A stretch of DNA of 52,653 nucleotides from an uncultured Clostridia bacterium (GCA_934643825.1 CAKUCW010000018.1:1-52653), one strand, 5' to 3'; numbered from the stretch's first letter, positions 32,473-42,148 are shown. Translations and numbers: made by a program. Notes: a model not told the origin generated them from the sequence alone.

Positions 32473-33495
32473 TTACATCCTCCGTCTGGGCTTCTTCAGC
32501 TCGCCAAGCTCTTTGACCATGTTCTCAATCACCCGATCCGCCGTCATGCCTTGAGAAATTGCATCAAAATTGAGTTTCACCCTGTGGCGAAGCACCGGAT
32601 ACGCCAGAGAATCGATATTTTCATACGAAACATTGTATTTGCCATGAATCAGTGCCTGAATTCGAGCCGCAGAAATCAGCGCCTGTCCCGCACGCGGGCT
32701 CGCGCCCATCCTCAAATAGCGCTTGGCTGTTTCGCTTGCCGCGTCGCTCTCCGGCTGCGTTGCCGCCACAAGTGTCATCGCATATGTCAGCACGCTGTCC
32801 GCCACCGGAATCTCCTTGGATATTGCCCGCATCCGCAGCATTTCTTCCGCCGTAATGACCGTCTGCGCCACCTCGTCATTGCTGTATTGTGTAAGCAAAA
32901 CGATGGACTTCAGCTCTTCAACCGACGGATACCGCAGCACCAATTTAAACATAAAGCGATCCGTCTGCGCTTCCGGCAGTTCGTATGTACCTTCCTGTTC
33001 AACCGGATTTTGGGTTGCCAGCACAAAGAACGGCTCTTCCAGTCGATAGTCCTTGCCCGCAACGCTGACCATGTGTTCCTGCATTGCCTCCAGAAGTGCG
33101 CTCTGCGTCTTAGGCGTGGCGCGGTTAATCTCGTCCGCCAAGACAATATTGCTGAAAATCGGTCCCGGATGAAAGCGAAACACCGAATTTCCGTTGGCAT
33201 CCTTCTCGATGATGTTCGTACCTGTCACGTCCGCAGGCATCAGATCCGGTGTAAATTGGATGCGCGAAAACGGCAACCCGAATACGCGCCCCACCGAGCG
33301 AACCAAGCGCGTTTTGCCCGTTCCCGGAACACCCTCCAGCAACACATTTCCGCCCGCAATCAGCGCAATAACGATATTTTCCACCGCATCACGCTGACCG
33401 ATGATATCTCTGGCAAGCTGTTCAAACACATCGTCACATTTTTTGCTGAAATGCAAAATCTCTTTTTCCGTAGCTTCCACCGCGTTCTCCTCCAT
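32473..33495 (-). CDS. MoxR family AAA+ ATPase
   Basis: 340 residues. Walker A GVPGTGKT (55-62), Walker B NIVLADEINRA (Asp121-Glu122), sensor 1 ATQNPVEQEGTYELPEAQTD, and the lid domain ending SPRAGQALISAARIQALI, all typical of MoxR. These ATPases act as chaperones that load cofactors or remodel partner complexes together with VWA proteins. GGAGG (in GAGGAGAAC context) lies upstream near 33500, and the gene begins 21 bp after the membrane coiled-coil gene. It is the second gene of the operon. Confidence 0.94.
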   Translation of the reverse strand: MEENAVEATEKEILHFSKKCDDVFEQLARDIIGQRDAVENIVIALIAGGNVLLEGVPGTGKTRLVRSVGRVFGLPFSRIQFTPDLMPADVTGTNIIEKDANGNSVFRFHPGPIFSNIVLADEINRATPKTQSALLEAMQEHMVSVAGKDYRLEEPFFVLATQNPVEQEGTYELPEAQTDRFMFKLVLRYPSVEELKSIVLLTQYSNDEVAQTVITAEEMLRMRAISKEIPVADSVLTYAMTLVAATQPESDAASETAKRYLRMGASPRAGQALISAARIQALIHGKYNVSYENIDSLAYPVLRHRVKLNFDAISQGMTADRVIENMVKELGELKKPRRRM

Positions 33496-33516
33496 GAATC
33501 TTGTTCTGTAATGCTT

Positions 33517-35019
33517 TTACAGCCCATTAAAATACGTTTCTACAACATCAAGCACATCATCCGGCAAAGTTTCCTGATCAATTTCCCGAAGCATTTTGGC
33601 ATAATATAATCCGTATACCGTTTCATAAGCCACGTTGCCCTTGTTGCTTTCCGGATGAACCTCCGGGCTTTCATCCTTTCCGGGCACATAGCTTTCATCG
33701 ATTTCCACATCAAGGCTGGGTTCATATAAGCGTTCGGTTTCCGTGGTTTTTTCTTTTCTGTCTTCTCCGCCGCCGAAGCCAACGCCGGATGTTCCCTGAT
33801 TATACAGCGACTGACTCATGCCCGCCGCGTCATCCATCCCTTTTTCACCCATCTCCCCGTCGGAAGAAGAATCCGCGCCATCACCGTTCTTTGCGTTCTC
33901 TTCAAACATCTGCGTGATTTCCTGCGCGTCTCCGTAAAACGAAATGCAGATATATTCCGCCGTGCGATACATCGTCTTATGCAGGGACTCGCTTACATCT
34001 TCGCCCGCCGCCGCATGACTGAGTATGCCGGAAAGACTGGTTTCAAAGGTCGCCAGAATATACGACAGATTTTTTTCGCTTTCATTTGCCTTGGATTCTT
34101 TCGTCACCGTGCGCAGATCCGAGATCAACCCCTTCAACCTGCCCTGACGATTTCCATCCGCTATATCTTCCGCAACCTCAGTTTCAAGCTGCGTAAAGAA
34201 GCTCCGAACCGCCGTTTGATCCTGTGCGAGGACAGCTTCCCCCAGCGCCCGAAGCCCCGGGCAATTCAGCAATTCCGCCGTCAGGCTTCCATATATTTCC
34301 AAGCTGGATAAATCCAGCGACATGTCCTGATAAAGTTGCGACATCTGAGCCAGCTCTTCCAATCCAGCGGTGCCGAAATCAAACGACGCCTCCATCTGTG
34401 CAAGCTGCTCAAGCAGTCTCTGTTTTTCCTCTTCGCTAAGGTTTGAATGATTCACCTGCTCGCGCAGACTCTCGATCATTTCAGCGATTCTCGCCGATTC
34501 AACGCTTTGTTCCGCATTCGGTTCATCCGTTGCACTTTTCGTCTTCAAATGTTCACTCAAGTTCAGGTATGGACAGCAAGCCGTGATCAGCACTGACGCA
34601 GCTAAAACTCCCGCCAAAATCCACTCCTTCCTTGGGTACCTCAATTCCATTTTTTCAGGCAAAATCGCGCTCAGCTGTCGAATCGCATCCTGCCGCTGCA
34701 ATTTTGCTATTGTGGTCTGTTCATCTTTTAAAAGCAGCATGGTTTCCGCACGCGCTTCCAGCCCCATATCATCCACGCGCTTTGCCGTATACATCCACGT
34801 CGGGCGATAAAATAAGCCATAAGCAATTCCGCACACCAACACGCCCGTTCCCACTCCGACTGCTGCGCACGTTTCCAAAGCGGCAGTCCGGAAAAAGAGA
34901 TGCCGAATCAGCATATACAAAAACGATGCAGCCGCTCCCGCCGTCAATGCCCATGCCACGGCATGCAAGACGCCTTCGCGAATCAGTCGTTTCCGAAATG
35001 GGCGCAAATACTTCTGCAT
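33517..35019 (-). CDS. Membrane protein with coiled coil, first gene of the MoxR operon
   Basis: 500 residues from ATG 35019 (GGAGAG upstream). Three hydrophobic segments lie near the N-terminus (AVAWALTAGAAASFLYML, AVGVGTGVLVCGIAYGLF, WILAGVLAASVLITACC). The middle is a long acidic helical region (AEMIESLREQVNHSNLSEEE, KQRLLEQLAQMEA), and the C-terminal 120 residues are Gly/Ser/Asp/Glu-rich and probably disordered. No domain name can be given; membrane proteins of this layout often open MoxR-DUF58-VWA operons. A role in anchoring the complex is inference. Confidence 0.8.
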   Translation of the reverse strand: MQKYLRPFRKRLIREGVLHAVAWALTAGAAASFLYMLIRHLFFRTAALETCAAVGVGTGVLVCGIAYGLFYRPTWMYTAKRVDDMGLEARAETMLLLKDEQTTIAKLQRQDAIRQLSAILPEKMELRYPRKEWILAGVLAASVLITACCPYLNLSEHLKTKSATDEPNAEQSVESARIAEMIESLREQVNHSNLSEEEKQRLLEQLAQMEASFDFGTAGLEELAQMSQLYQDMSLDLSSLEIYGSLTAELLNCPGLRALGEAVLAQDQTAVRSFFTQLETEVAEDIADGNRQGRLKGLISDLRTVTKESKANESEKNLSYILATFETSLSGILSHAAAGEDVSESLHKTMYRTAEYICISFYGDAQEITQMFEENAKNGDGADSSSDGEMGEKGMDDAAGMSQSLYNQGTSGVGFGGGEDRKEKTTETERLYEPSLDVEIDESYVPGKDESPEVHPESNKGNVAYETVYGLYYAKMLREIDQETLPDDVLDVVETYFNGL

Positions 35020-35063
35020 AAAACTCTCTCCGACTTCGTTTTCAGTCTTATCCCGCAAAAGGC

Positions 35064-35096
35064 AAAAAGGAGGAAGCCCGAGCTTAGGCTTCCTCC
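35064..35096 (-). terminator. Terminator of the metallo-hydrolase gene
   Basis: GGAGGAAGCC (35069-35078) pairs with GGCTTCCTCC (35087-35096), followed on the reverse strand by TTTTTGCCTTTTG. It lies 25 bp after the stop at 35122. Confidence 0.85.
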
Positions 35097-35121
35097 TCAC
35101 TGCTCAAGAAAAGGTCATCAA

Positions 35122-37488
35122 TTACTGAGCAACAGGGGCAAACGTATCCGCGGCATTCTCCGCAACAACGATCTCGCTGGCAAGCGTCATATTCACCTTA
35201 TAGGTTCCGCCCGCCTGAACCGTCGCCAGCATCGCTTCCGCTTCTTCCTTCGTCACCATCTCGGTGCGGACGATCTCCGTCCAGTCGCTGCCTTCCGGAC
35301 GATTGACCAGTTCGACCGGGCCGGACGTCCACGCCGCAGCGTAGTTCTCAGTGCCGTAGAAATTGGTTTCATAATCAACCTTGCCGGCATAATCGTCCTT
35401 CACATGGCCGACGATCTGCACGCAGTAGTGATCCGGATCATGCGTATACGCATCCTTATCGATGAGGAAACCATCCTTCATGTCAAAGCCGTAGATGTTC
35501 TTGATTCCCTCGAAAGCATCATTCGGATTCAGGAACGCGTCAAATCCACGGATGATGGACACGCTTTCGATCTCCAGCTCATATTCGCCGGCAGCACGCT
35601 TGTACGGTCCGTACTTCTGAATCGTTTCAAAGTTCGCACCGGACGAAGAGCAGCGCCAGCCGGTCGCCGGCTCGATCAGGTTGCTGATCACGTCGTTGGT
35701 CTTCTCATGCCAGATATCGTCATAGGACTGATAGTAGTTAACAGCAATGCGCTTTTCCATAGCATTCTGAATGTTCTCAACGCCCTCGGTATAAACCGAC
35801 ATCAGCGGAATGCCCTTCTGCTGAGCGCAGTAGTTAACCTCAAGGAGCGGATACTGGTTCAAATGCTGAGGCAGGAAATAAAGTTTGTCGCAAAGCGTAT
35901 CGACATAGGGCGCGATTACGGACTGGATATACTGCAGACCGTCGTTCATCGCCAAACGCTGGTAACCGGAGGACAGCTTGCTCTTCGCGCCGTAACCGCC
36001 GCAGTACACGAAGCCGACGACGGTGCCTTCCTCAAAGTAAGCATCCTCAGCCGTTGCCGTAAAGAGCATTCCGAAAGACGGGGAATCCTTGGAGTGACCG
36101 ACGCTCAGGAACGGATAGACCTGCACGCCGCCGCCCAGATCGCGCCAAGTGAACCAATCGCTCCAGCCGGTCAGGACGTAGCGGATGGAGTTATCGGAGA
36201 GTTCCGGTCCCAGCTCCGGATAGCCGAGGTAGCCATAGCCCGTCGCGTTCTGACCGGAGGTCACGACGTCCTGATACTGCTCATCGACACCGATGTCGCC
36301 CTTGCCCAGACGATAGCGGTTGCACATGGTGACATACTCCGTCAGCGCCTGATAATGGTCGCCATGTCCATGCGTCAGCAGGCAATGCTCCACCTCACGC
36401 GGGTTGTAACCCATCTTATCGATGTTCAGCCAGTACTGATAGGTCGCCGTTTCGTTGCCGAAGTCCAGCAGCGTCATCGTGCCGTCATCGCCGATCATCA
36501 GGTAGCAGCCGGTGTAGGCGTCACCGACAAAGTACAGGCGATTCGCCATGATTTCAAACGGAACGACCGAACCGTTGAAGGAATAACCGGTCATCTCGTC
36601 GTTCTTGTTCGCCGCGGGCAGCCAGCTCGTGCCGTTGTACTGCATGCCGTCCGGCTGAGCCAGTTCCTTATCCTTGGCAACATACGCATTCTTGAACAGG
36701 TACAGCTCTGTCACCTTCGCGCCCTGATCGTATGTGGTATAATCGCCGTCAAAGAGTGCGACAGCGGTATACTTGTCGCGCATGTAATAGATTTCGCCCG
36801 GGCACTTGCCGTCAGCGCCTTCAACAGGGCAGAGCATGATGTCGTCCATCGTCGCTTCTTCACCCGCCCAGGTGCCCGGCATGTTTTCGCCCTGAACCTG
36901 ATAGCTGTTATCGACCAGATAAATCTGAGCATCATCCGCGAGGGTATAGGTCTGCTCAAACACGTTGGTCACATGGTTACCATCACCGATGGTGATCGTG
37001 CGGGCATCCGTATCCTTATCGAGTACCCATCCCATCGCGACCATGCGTCCCGGACCGCCGCCCGGCGCGGTCAGCTCGCCGCCAAACTCAGCGGAGTCGA
37101 AGTAATAGGTGTAGTTGCCTTCTCCACGATACGGCGCACCGATCTTTTCGACAACTTCGTAATCGATGACCTCGCCTGCCGCGTTCCTCATGACCTCGAC
37201 CATGACGTCAGGCATAAGCAGCTTTTCCAGAGAATCCGCCGCATAAGTATCCGTCAGCTCATTGTGATGATCCATCGGATAGGCGGTCGTGTAAGTCTTT
37301 TTCTCAAAGTTCGGGGCTTCCATGATTTCGACGGTCACGTACTTGTTTTCGTCCTGCGTAGCGTTCGTCAAAACCCATCCGTAAGTTGAAGAAGCGACGA
37401 CCCGGTCGCGTTCTTCTGCCATTGCTCCGCCGACACAGGCTACCGTCAGCCCCAGTGCAGCAAGCAAAGCACAAGTTCTTTTCTTCAT
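35122..37488 (-). CDS. Large secreted metallo-beta-lactamase-fold hydrolase
   Basis: 788 residues. Sec signal peptide (RTCALLAALGLTVACVGGAM, cut near AMAEE). An N-terminal region of about 310 residues of unknown fold, then an MBL domain with the zinc motif LLTHGHGDHYQAL (His373, His375, Asp377, His378) and later candidate ligands in FLSVGHSKDSPSFGM and YFLPQHLNQYP. The C-terminus (from about 620) has no named domain. The MBL fold covers many hydrolytic reactions, so the substrate is unknown. It ends a run of secreted-protein genes; the three esterases upstream suggest joint work on one external polymer or ester. Confidence 0.85.
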   Translation of the reverse strand: MKKRTCALLAALGLTVACVGGAMAEERDRVVASSTYGWVLTNATQDENKYVTVEIMEAPNFEKKTYTTAYPMDHHNELTDTYAADSLEKLLMPDVMVEVMRNAAGEVIDYEVVEKIGAPYRGEGNYTYYFDSAEFGGELTAPGGGPGRMVAMGWVLDKDTDARTITIGDGNHVTNVFEQTYTLADDAQIYLVDNSYQVQGENMPGTWAGEEATMDDIMLCPVEGADGKCPGEIYYMRDKYTAVALFDGDYTTYDQGAKVTELYLFKNAYVAKDKELAQPDGMQYNGTSWLPAANKNDEMTGYSFNGSVVPFEIMANRLYFVGDAYTGCYLMIGDDGTMTLLDFGNETATYQYWLNIDKMGYNPREVEHCLLTHGHGDHYQALTEYVTMCNRYRLGKGDIGVDEQYQDVVTSGQNATGYGYLGYPELGPELSDNSIRYVLTGWSDWFTWRDLGGGVQVYPFLSVGHSKDSPSFGMLFTATAEDAYFEEGTVVGFVYCGGYGAKSKLSSGYQRLAMNDGLQYIQSVIAPYVDTLCDKLYFLPQHLNQYPLLEVNYCAQQKGIPLMSVYTEGVENIQNAMEKRIAVNYYQSYDDIWHEKTNDVISNLIEPATGWRCSSSGANFETIQKYGPYKRAAGEYELEIESVSIIRGFDAFLNPNDAFEGIKNIYGFDMKDGFLIDKDAYTHDPDHYCVQIVGHVKDDYAGKVDYETNFYGTENYAAAWTSGPVELVNRPEGSDWTEIVRTEMVTKEEAEAMLATVQAGGTYKVNMTLASEIVVAENAADTFAPVAQ

Positions 37489-37640
37489 GAATTTTTAACC
37501 CTCCTTTTTGCTGATAATAGTTCCCTTCCGTAAAGATCCGTTCCGTGCGGTTTGCTTCTCAATGCTCCTCCCTTCCGAACCGACGGAACCGACCTCAAGT
37601 GATTGCGTAAAACTGACAAATTCTTTTAATCGTCAGGCTT

Positions 37641-39401
37641 TCATTTCAGCTTGATTTCTTCACCCATGAAGTAAGATGTTCCATCCACACCACGGCTGTA
37701 ATTACAGAGGAAGTCATAAACGGCATATGTATCTTCCGGAACCATCGCGTGAATCTTCTCTTCATTCCACTGCGAGCAAAGCACTACAATGCCATCCTCA
37801 TTCGTGTATTCCGTTCCGTAGTTACGTCCATCCGAGAATTCACGCTTATTTTCATCCGTCAACGGAATGTTGTGCGCGACCGCCCACTTCTCCATTCCAT
37901 CGTCAACATATTCATAATTAGGCGCACCATCCTCTGTAACAAACCCATAGTCCTTCTCGCCAACATTCAGCATAAACGGTATGACAACATCCATGTTGCC
38001 CTTTGCAAGCAGTTCCTCAAGTCCCAGCATGCCATCGTTTCCGCAAGCTGCCGCAACCAGCTCCGGGCAAAGGGTCGCAACATTAAACGTCATCAGCGAA
38101 CCCATCGAATGACCCGTCAGATAAATCCGGGTGTTGTCAATCATTTCATAATTTGCAAGTACGTATTCACGCGCCGCCTTGAAGAAAGGAATATCCCCTT
38201 CGCTCCACGTCGTCGCCGCCTTAAAGCCATTCTTACGAGAACCAGTCAGATACACAGCGATAAAATCGCGCTCTTCGGCAGTCTTCGTCCAACCGGAGCG
38301 AGACGGGAATTCCTCAGCAGAACCACCGCCGCCGTGACAGACAAACACAACCGGAACCTTTGTCTTTCTGCCTTCTTTTACCGCACTCGGAACATAAACA
38401 TAGAACTCGCGGGTCACGCCCTCGACTTCCATGGTTTCGTGATCCATGCCCAACTCATCATTGGAAGCGAAGTAACGCAATGCGTTAATATCTCCGCTGT
38501 CCTGACGGCGGACGCGGCGCAGGAAGTTGCCCCAGAGGTTATTGGTGAAATCTTCACTGTAAATATCCTCCGTGCCGACGGTAACATACAGCTTGGCAAC
38601 ATGTGCATATGTGATTTCGTTTGTCTTTGCCATATACTCCGGGAAGGAGTAGATTTCGTCCGCATAGCTGTTGCTCACGAAAGCGTCGCTGCACTCGTTC
38701 GCATTCTTCCAGTATTCAATCAGCTCATTGACGGCGTCGGTCTTCTCGTCGCAGGCAATCCACATCGGAACCGCCACTTCACTCTTCATGACACCGGCAG
38801 CGCCACTCTCTTCAGTTCGCCCCTGCTCAAGAATGGCGGTATCGAAACGATCCACGCCCAGCGCCGCAAAACCCGCAAACAGTTCAGAATTGGTAACCGC
38901 ATGCTGCATCACAGCATTCGCCGCATCGCCATAGCCAACCATGTAGAATGCAGAATCCTGCGTCTGAAGATATGTGCGCTTATCCATGTAATCAAACGTC
39001 GCATAGGCATATTCGGATTCATCCGCCGCCCAGCCGCCTTCGCCCGCCGTCATCAGAACAACCGCGAAAGAGCCTTTTTCGGAAGCCGCCTTCCAGCCGG
39101 TCTTCTCAAAGAATTCGACCGGGTCTTCCCCGCTCGGAACCGCCACTGCCACTTCAGGCTGGCGATATTTCCAGCTTTCCGGAACATACTGATAGATCGT
39201 GCGGACAGTGCCGCTCTCCAGCGGAAGTTCGATCGAATACAGACCGAAATACTGGCTGGTCAGCGGATTGGTCGGATCAACCGTATAGGTTTCGGTATCC
39301 AGCGTCGTGATCGGCGTGACCGGCGTTTCCGCCAGCGCATAGGCAAACGATGACGCCAAAACTGTTGACGCCAGCAAAATTGGAATAACCTTTTTCATCA
39401 T
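37641..39401 (-). CDS. Secreted esterase, PHB-depolymerase/feruloyl-esterase family, double-domain (paralogue 1)
   Basis: 586 residues with a signal peptide (cut near AYALAE). The C-terminal half is an active-looking alpha/beta hydrolase: oxyanion loop VFVCHGGGGSAEEF, RSGWTKTAEERDFIAVYL, and nucleophile elbow YLTGHSMGS (Ser432), as in LpqC-type depolymerases and feruloyl esterases. The N-terminal half shows the same order of elements (VPSGEDPVEFFEKTGWKAAS, then MVGYGDAANAVM, then VPMWIACDEKTD) but the elbow Ser is lost (GYGDA). I read it as an inactive duplicate hydrolase. Paralogues at 39501 and 42149 share the plan. The true substrate is unknown. Confidence 0.85.
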   Translation of the reverse strand: MMKKVIPILLASTVLASSFAYALAETPVTPITTLDTETYTVDPTNPLTSQYFGLYSIELPLESGTVRTIYQYVPESWKYRQPEVAVAVPSGEDPVEFFEKTGWKAASEKGSFAVVLMTAGEGGWAADESEYAYATFDYMDKRTYLQTQDSAFYMVGYGDAANAVMQHAVTNSELFAGFAALGVDRFDTAILEQGRTEESGAAGVMKSEVAVPMWIACDEKTDAVNELIEYWKNANECSDAFVSNSYADEIYSFPEYMAKTNEITYAHVAKLYVTVGTEDIYSEDFTNNLWGNFLRRVRRQDSGDINALRYFASNDELGMDHETMEVEGVTREFYVYVPSAVKEGRKTKVPVVFVCHGGGGSAEEFPSRSGWTKTAEERDFIAVYLTGSRKNGFKAATTWSEGDIPFFKAAREYVLANYEMIDNTRIYLTGHSMGSLMTFNVATLCPELVAAACGNDGMLGLEELLAKGNMDVVIPFMLNVGEKDYGFVTEDGAPNYEYVDDGMEKWAVAHNIPLTDENKREFSDGRNYGTEYTNEDGIVVLCSQWNEEKIHAMVPEDTYAVYDFLCNYSRGVDGTSYFMGEEIKLK

Positions 39402-39440
39402 TCATTTCCTCAAAAGAACAGATGCTCTCTCCCCTATTTA

Positions 39441-39477
39441 AATCGTGCCTTCCTCCTCATTTCAAGAAGGAAGGCAC
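39441..39477 (-). terminator. Hairpin between esterase paralogues 1 and 2
   Basis: GTGCCTTCCT (39445-39454) pairs with AGGAAGGCAC (39468-39477); on the reverse strand GATTTAAAT follows. It could be a weak terminator or a spacer hairpin. Confidence 0.6.
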
Positions 39478-39500
39478 AATCTTAAATCAGGAACAGATTG

Positions 39501-41399
39501 TTACAGGTCAACTTTTTCGTTCATGTAGTAGAGGTTGCCGTCCGCATCCTTGTTGAACAGCGCGAACCATTCATCCCAAATCATTGCAGCTTCGCTCGGC
39601 AGATAGGCATGAACCTTGCCCTCGGCTTCGACGCAGCGGAGCATCGGGATGCCGTCTTCCGTGCGGAACACATAGTTGCGATATCTGCCGCTGGTGTAGG
39701 AGCACTTGGACTCTTCGCCCTGCATGTAAGTGAAATCGCTCCACTTCTGCACGGTGTTATAGCGCTCAGTCCAGTAGGACACACAGCCCTTGCCATCGGA
39801 GAAACCGGTGCCTTCAGCGCCGAAACCGGCTTCCTTGAAATACGGATCGCCGCAGCCGATGCAAACCATCAGCGGGATCGGATTCTCTTCGTTGTAGTTA
39901 GTCGGCGTAGTCAGTGCGCTGACAGGCGCCGCCGCCGTAAAGATGTCGCTCATATAGCCCGCGACCGCGTGGCTCATCGCGCCGCCGGAGGACTGACCCG
40001 TCGCATAGACGCGACCCTTGTCGATGTTGTAGTTCTCGCATACCCAGTTGTACAGCTCGCGGATAAAGATGCGGTCATCCGGAGTCGCTTCGGTTGCGTC
40101 ACCGGTGTTCCACATGGCGCGGAACAGCTCATTGGTGGTCATATCCGAAACATTGCGAATCTTAAGCGTATGGGAACCGGTCGGGCAAACCAGAATGCAG
40201 CCCTTTTCCTCGGCGATCTTCGTCCAGCCGGTACGCGCTGCGATTTCATCGCCCGTTCCGCCGGCGCCGTGGAACAGGAACACAACAGGAGCTTCCTTCT
40301 CCGGGTCTACGCTGTCCGGAACATAGACATACCACTCACGGTTGTAGAGGTCGCTTCCGTCCTCCTTGAAGCCGCCGCGGATCTTGCCTTCAAACTTCTT
40401 GAAGCCGATATCATAGATATCCACAGCGCTGCGCAGGGAGCCGTTGCCCGTGCCCGGGAACTGCATGTACTTGCGCATGAAGTCGTTATAAATGTGATCA
40501 ATGACATCCGCCTGATAATACTTTTCAACGGAATCCGTGGAATAATAGACCTTCGCAATCGGCTCACGATCCATCGTTTCGCTGGTCGTCGGGAATTTCG
40601 GGATATACACTTCATCCGCATAATCGCAGGAATACTTGACATCCTCGACCTTGTTCGCGTTCTTCCAATAATCGACAACCTTATCAACCGAGTCGGTCTT
40701 CTCTTCGGAAACGATAAACATCGGGATCGACATGTCGCTGAGCATGACGCCCGCTTCCTTGCTCGGGGTGGTCGCACGGGAAGCCAGATACTCATCTTCC
40801 ACACCGGTCACGCCAATGCACGCCGCGGCAGCCCACTGCAGAGGCTTGCTCATCGTGTGCTTCATCAGAACATCCGCCGCATTGCCGTAAGCAATCGCAT
40901 AGAAGTTAGAGGAGAAGGACACGAAGAACGGACGGTAGGAAACATCCTCACGCAGGGCAGCGAGGTATTCCATTTCCTTATCGATATCGCCCCATTCGCC
41001 GCTCTCGTCGGTTTCCGCCAGAACCACGTGGAACACGTACTTATCCGCCGCGTCTTTCCAGCCGCTCTCCACGAAGAATCCCCACGTATTCACGCCGCTG
41101 GGAACCATGATAAACACGGTCGGCTGATTGTAAACCGTCTTCGCAGGAACATAGAATTTCGCGCTGCGGGTCACGTTCTCGTTGACATAGCAGTCATAGT
41201 TATAATAGCCTTCGATGACCTGACCGTAATAGTTGTCATAGTCAATGACCATATCCTCAGCATCCGGCAGGGTCTGTGCAACCACGCTGGTATACTTTTC
41301 GTCGTTCATCACGTTGTTGGTCGTCGTTTCCGCCAGTGCGCCGGTGCAACTGATTGCCAGAACCGTCGCCGCAAACAAAGCCGCATGTCTCTTTTTCAT
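39501..41399 (-). CDS. Secreted esterase, double-domain (paralogue 2)
   Basis: 632 residues, signal peptide cut near ALAETT. Same design as paralogue 1. C-terminal half: VVFLFHGAGGTGDEI, ARTGWTKIAEEKGCILV and elbow VYATGQSSGGAM (Ser470), with a probable acid in VCIGCGDPYFK and a His in VEGKVHAYLPSE. N-terminal half: FIMVPSGVNTWGFFVESGW and IAYGNAADVLM, where the GxSxG is replaced by AYGNA, so it cannot be catalytic. It lies 47 bp from the Cys-rich small protein gene upstream and about 100 bp from paralogue 1 downstream. Confidence 0.85.
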   Translation of the reverse strand: MKKRHAALFAATVLAISCTGALAETTTNNVMNDEKYTSVVAQTLPDAEDMVIDYDNYYGQVIEGYYNYDCYVNENVTRSAKFYVPAKTVYNQPTVFIMVPSGVNTWGFFVESGWKDAADKYVFHVVLAETDESGEWGDIDKEMEYLAALREDVSYRPFFVSFSSNFYAIAYGNAADVLMKHTMSKPLQWAAAACIGVTGVEDEYLASRATTPSKEAGVMLSDMSIPMFIVSEEKTDSVDKVVDYWKNANKVEDVKYSCDYADEVYIPKFPTTSETMDREPIAKVYYSTDSVEKYYQADVIDHIYNDFMRKYMQFPGTGNGSLRSAVDIYDIGFKKFEGKIRGGFKEDGSDLYNREWYVYVPDSVDPEKEAPVVFLFHGAGGTGDEIAARTGWTKIAEEKGCILVCPTGSHTLKIRNVSDMTTNELFRAMWNTGDATEATPDDRIFIRELYNWVCENYNIDKGRVYATGQSSGGAMSHAVAGYMSDIFTAAAPVSALTTPTNYNEENPIPLMVCIGCGDPYFKEAGFGAEGTGFSDGKGCVSYWTERYNTVQKWSDFTYMQGEESKCSYTSGRYRNYVFRTEDGIPMLRCVEAEGKVHAYLPSEAAMIWDEWFALFNKDADGNLYYMNEKVDL

Positions 41400-41446
41400 T
41401 TTGCTTTCCTCCGATGTTTGATTTGTGTCGTTCTGTACGGGGTTAT

Positions 41447-42064
41447 TTACTCAGCTTTCACCAACATGTGCAAAGCTGGGTTTTTTGTTTCAAAGCTGAG
41501 TACGCCGTTTTCATAGGTGTACTCGATTTCCGTCCATTTTTCGGCGGTCTGTGTCGAATCATCGCCCGAGGACGGCGTCACGCGGATCAGTTTAAACGCT
41601 CCGATCTCTTCGCCGATCGGAAGCCGTACCACGCTCTTGTTTTTGAAGGTCGCTGCCTCGCCGTCGCGTGCGTAACCAATGGTAAAGGCATAAATCACGC
41701 TGTCATCTGCCTCAGCAAAGGGTTCCGCTTTACCCATGACGATAAACTCACCCTTTTGTGCGCTTGGATTATCGGCAATCGGCGTCGCAGTCGCTTCTTC
41801 GATTCTTTCAAACTCGCCATACTTGTTCGCGCCGCAATATGCGCAGACACTGATCTTTTCCTGATTCAGCGTCGCGGTATACGTCGTGCACTTTGCGGTC
41901 TTTTCCTCTCCGCATTCCGTACAAGTCGCCGTGTGCTGTGAACCGCTTTCCGTCGCCTTCCAAGCACTCCATGTGTGAATATGTTCTTCCGCAGCAACCG
42001 TGCCGACAGCCATCGCAAGCATCATTCCGAGCGCCGCGCAGCCCTTCAAAAATTTCCGATCCAC
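41447..42064 (-). CDS. Small secreted protein with zinc-ribbon-like Cys pairs
   Basis: 205 residues from GTG 42064, chosen because GGAGAG lies seven bases upstream and because it puts a clean signal peptide at the N-terminus (FLKGCAALGMMLAMAVGTVA, cut near VAAEE). Next comes HIHTWSAWKATESGSQHTAT, CTECGEE, a single Cys, and CAYCGANK, giving two CxxC pairs and His residues as in small zinc-ribbon domains of clostridial extracellular proteins. The rest is beta-rich with an LPIGEEIGAFKLIRV stretch. It sits between two esterase genes, which suggests a helper or surface-binding role. No function can be assigned. Confidence 0.75.
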   Translation of the reverse strand: MDRKFLKGCAALGMMLAMAVGTVAAEEHIHTWSAWKATESGSQHTATCTECGEEKTAKCTTYTATLNQEKISVCAYCGANKYGEFERIEEATATPIADNPSAQKGEFIVMGKAEPFAEADDSVIYAFTIGYARDGEAATFKNKSVVRLPIGEEIGAFKLIRVTPSSGDDSTQTAEKWTEIEYTYENGVLSFETKNPALHMLVKAE

Positions 42065-42102
42065 GTTATTTCTCTCCATTTCCAAGGAATTCAGCGCTCC
42101 GC

Positions 42103-42127
42103 CCGGCAGAGAACGCTTCTCTGCCGG
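42103..42127. terminator. Hairpin between esterase paralogue 3 and the Cys-rich gene
   Basis: CCGGCAGAGAA (42103-42113) pairs perfectly with TTCTCTGCCGG (42117-42127). No T-run follows on the reverse strand, so attenuation or mRNA processing is more likely than full termination. Confidence 0.55.
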
Positions 42128-42148
42128 ACCGCGCCAGTCATATCCAGA

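Noticed and set aside
34900..37389. An 829-codon open frame on the + strand opposite the metallo-hydrolase gene
   Set aside because: Antisense shadow; the reverse strand carries a signal peptide, a zinc motif and a good ribosome binding site.
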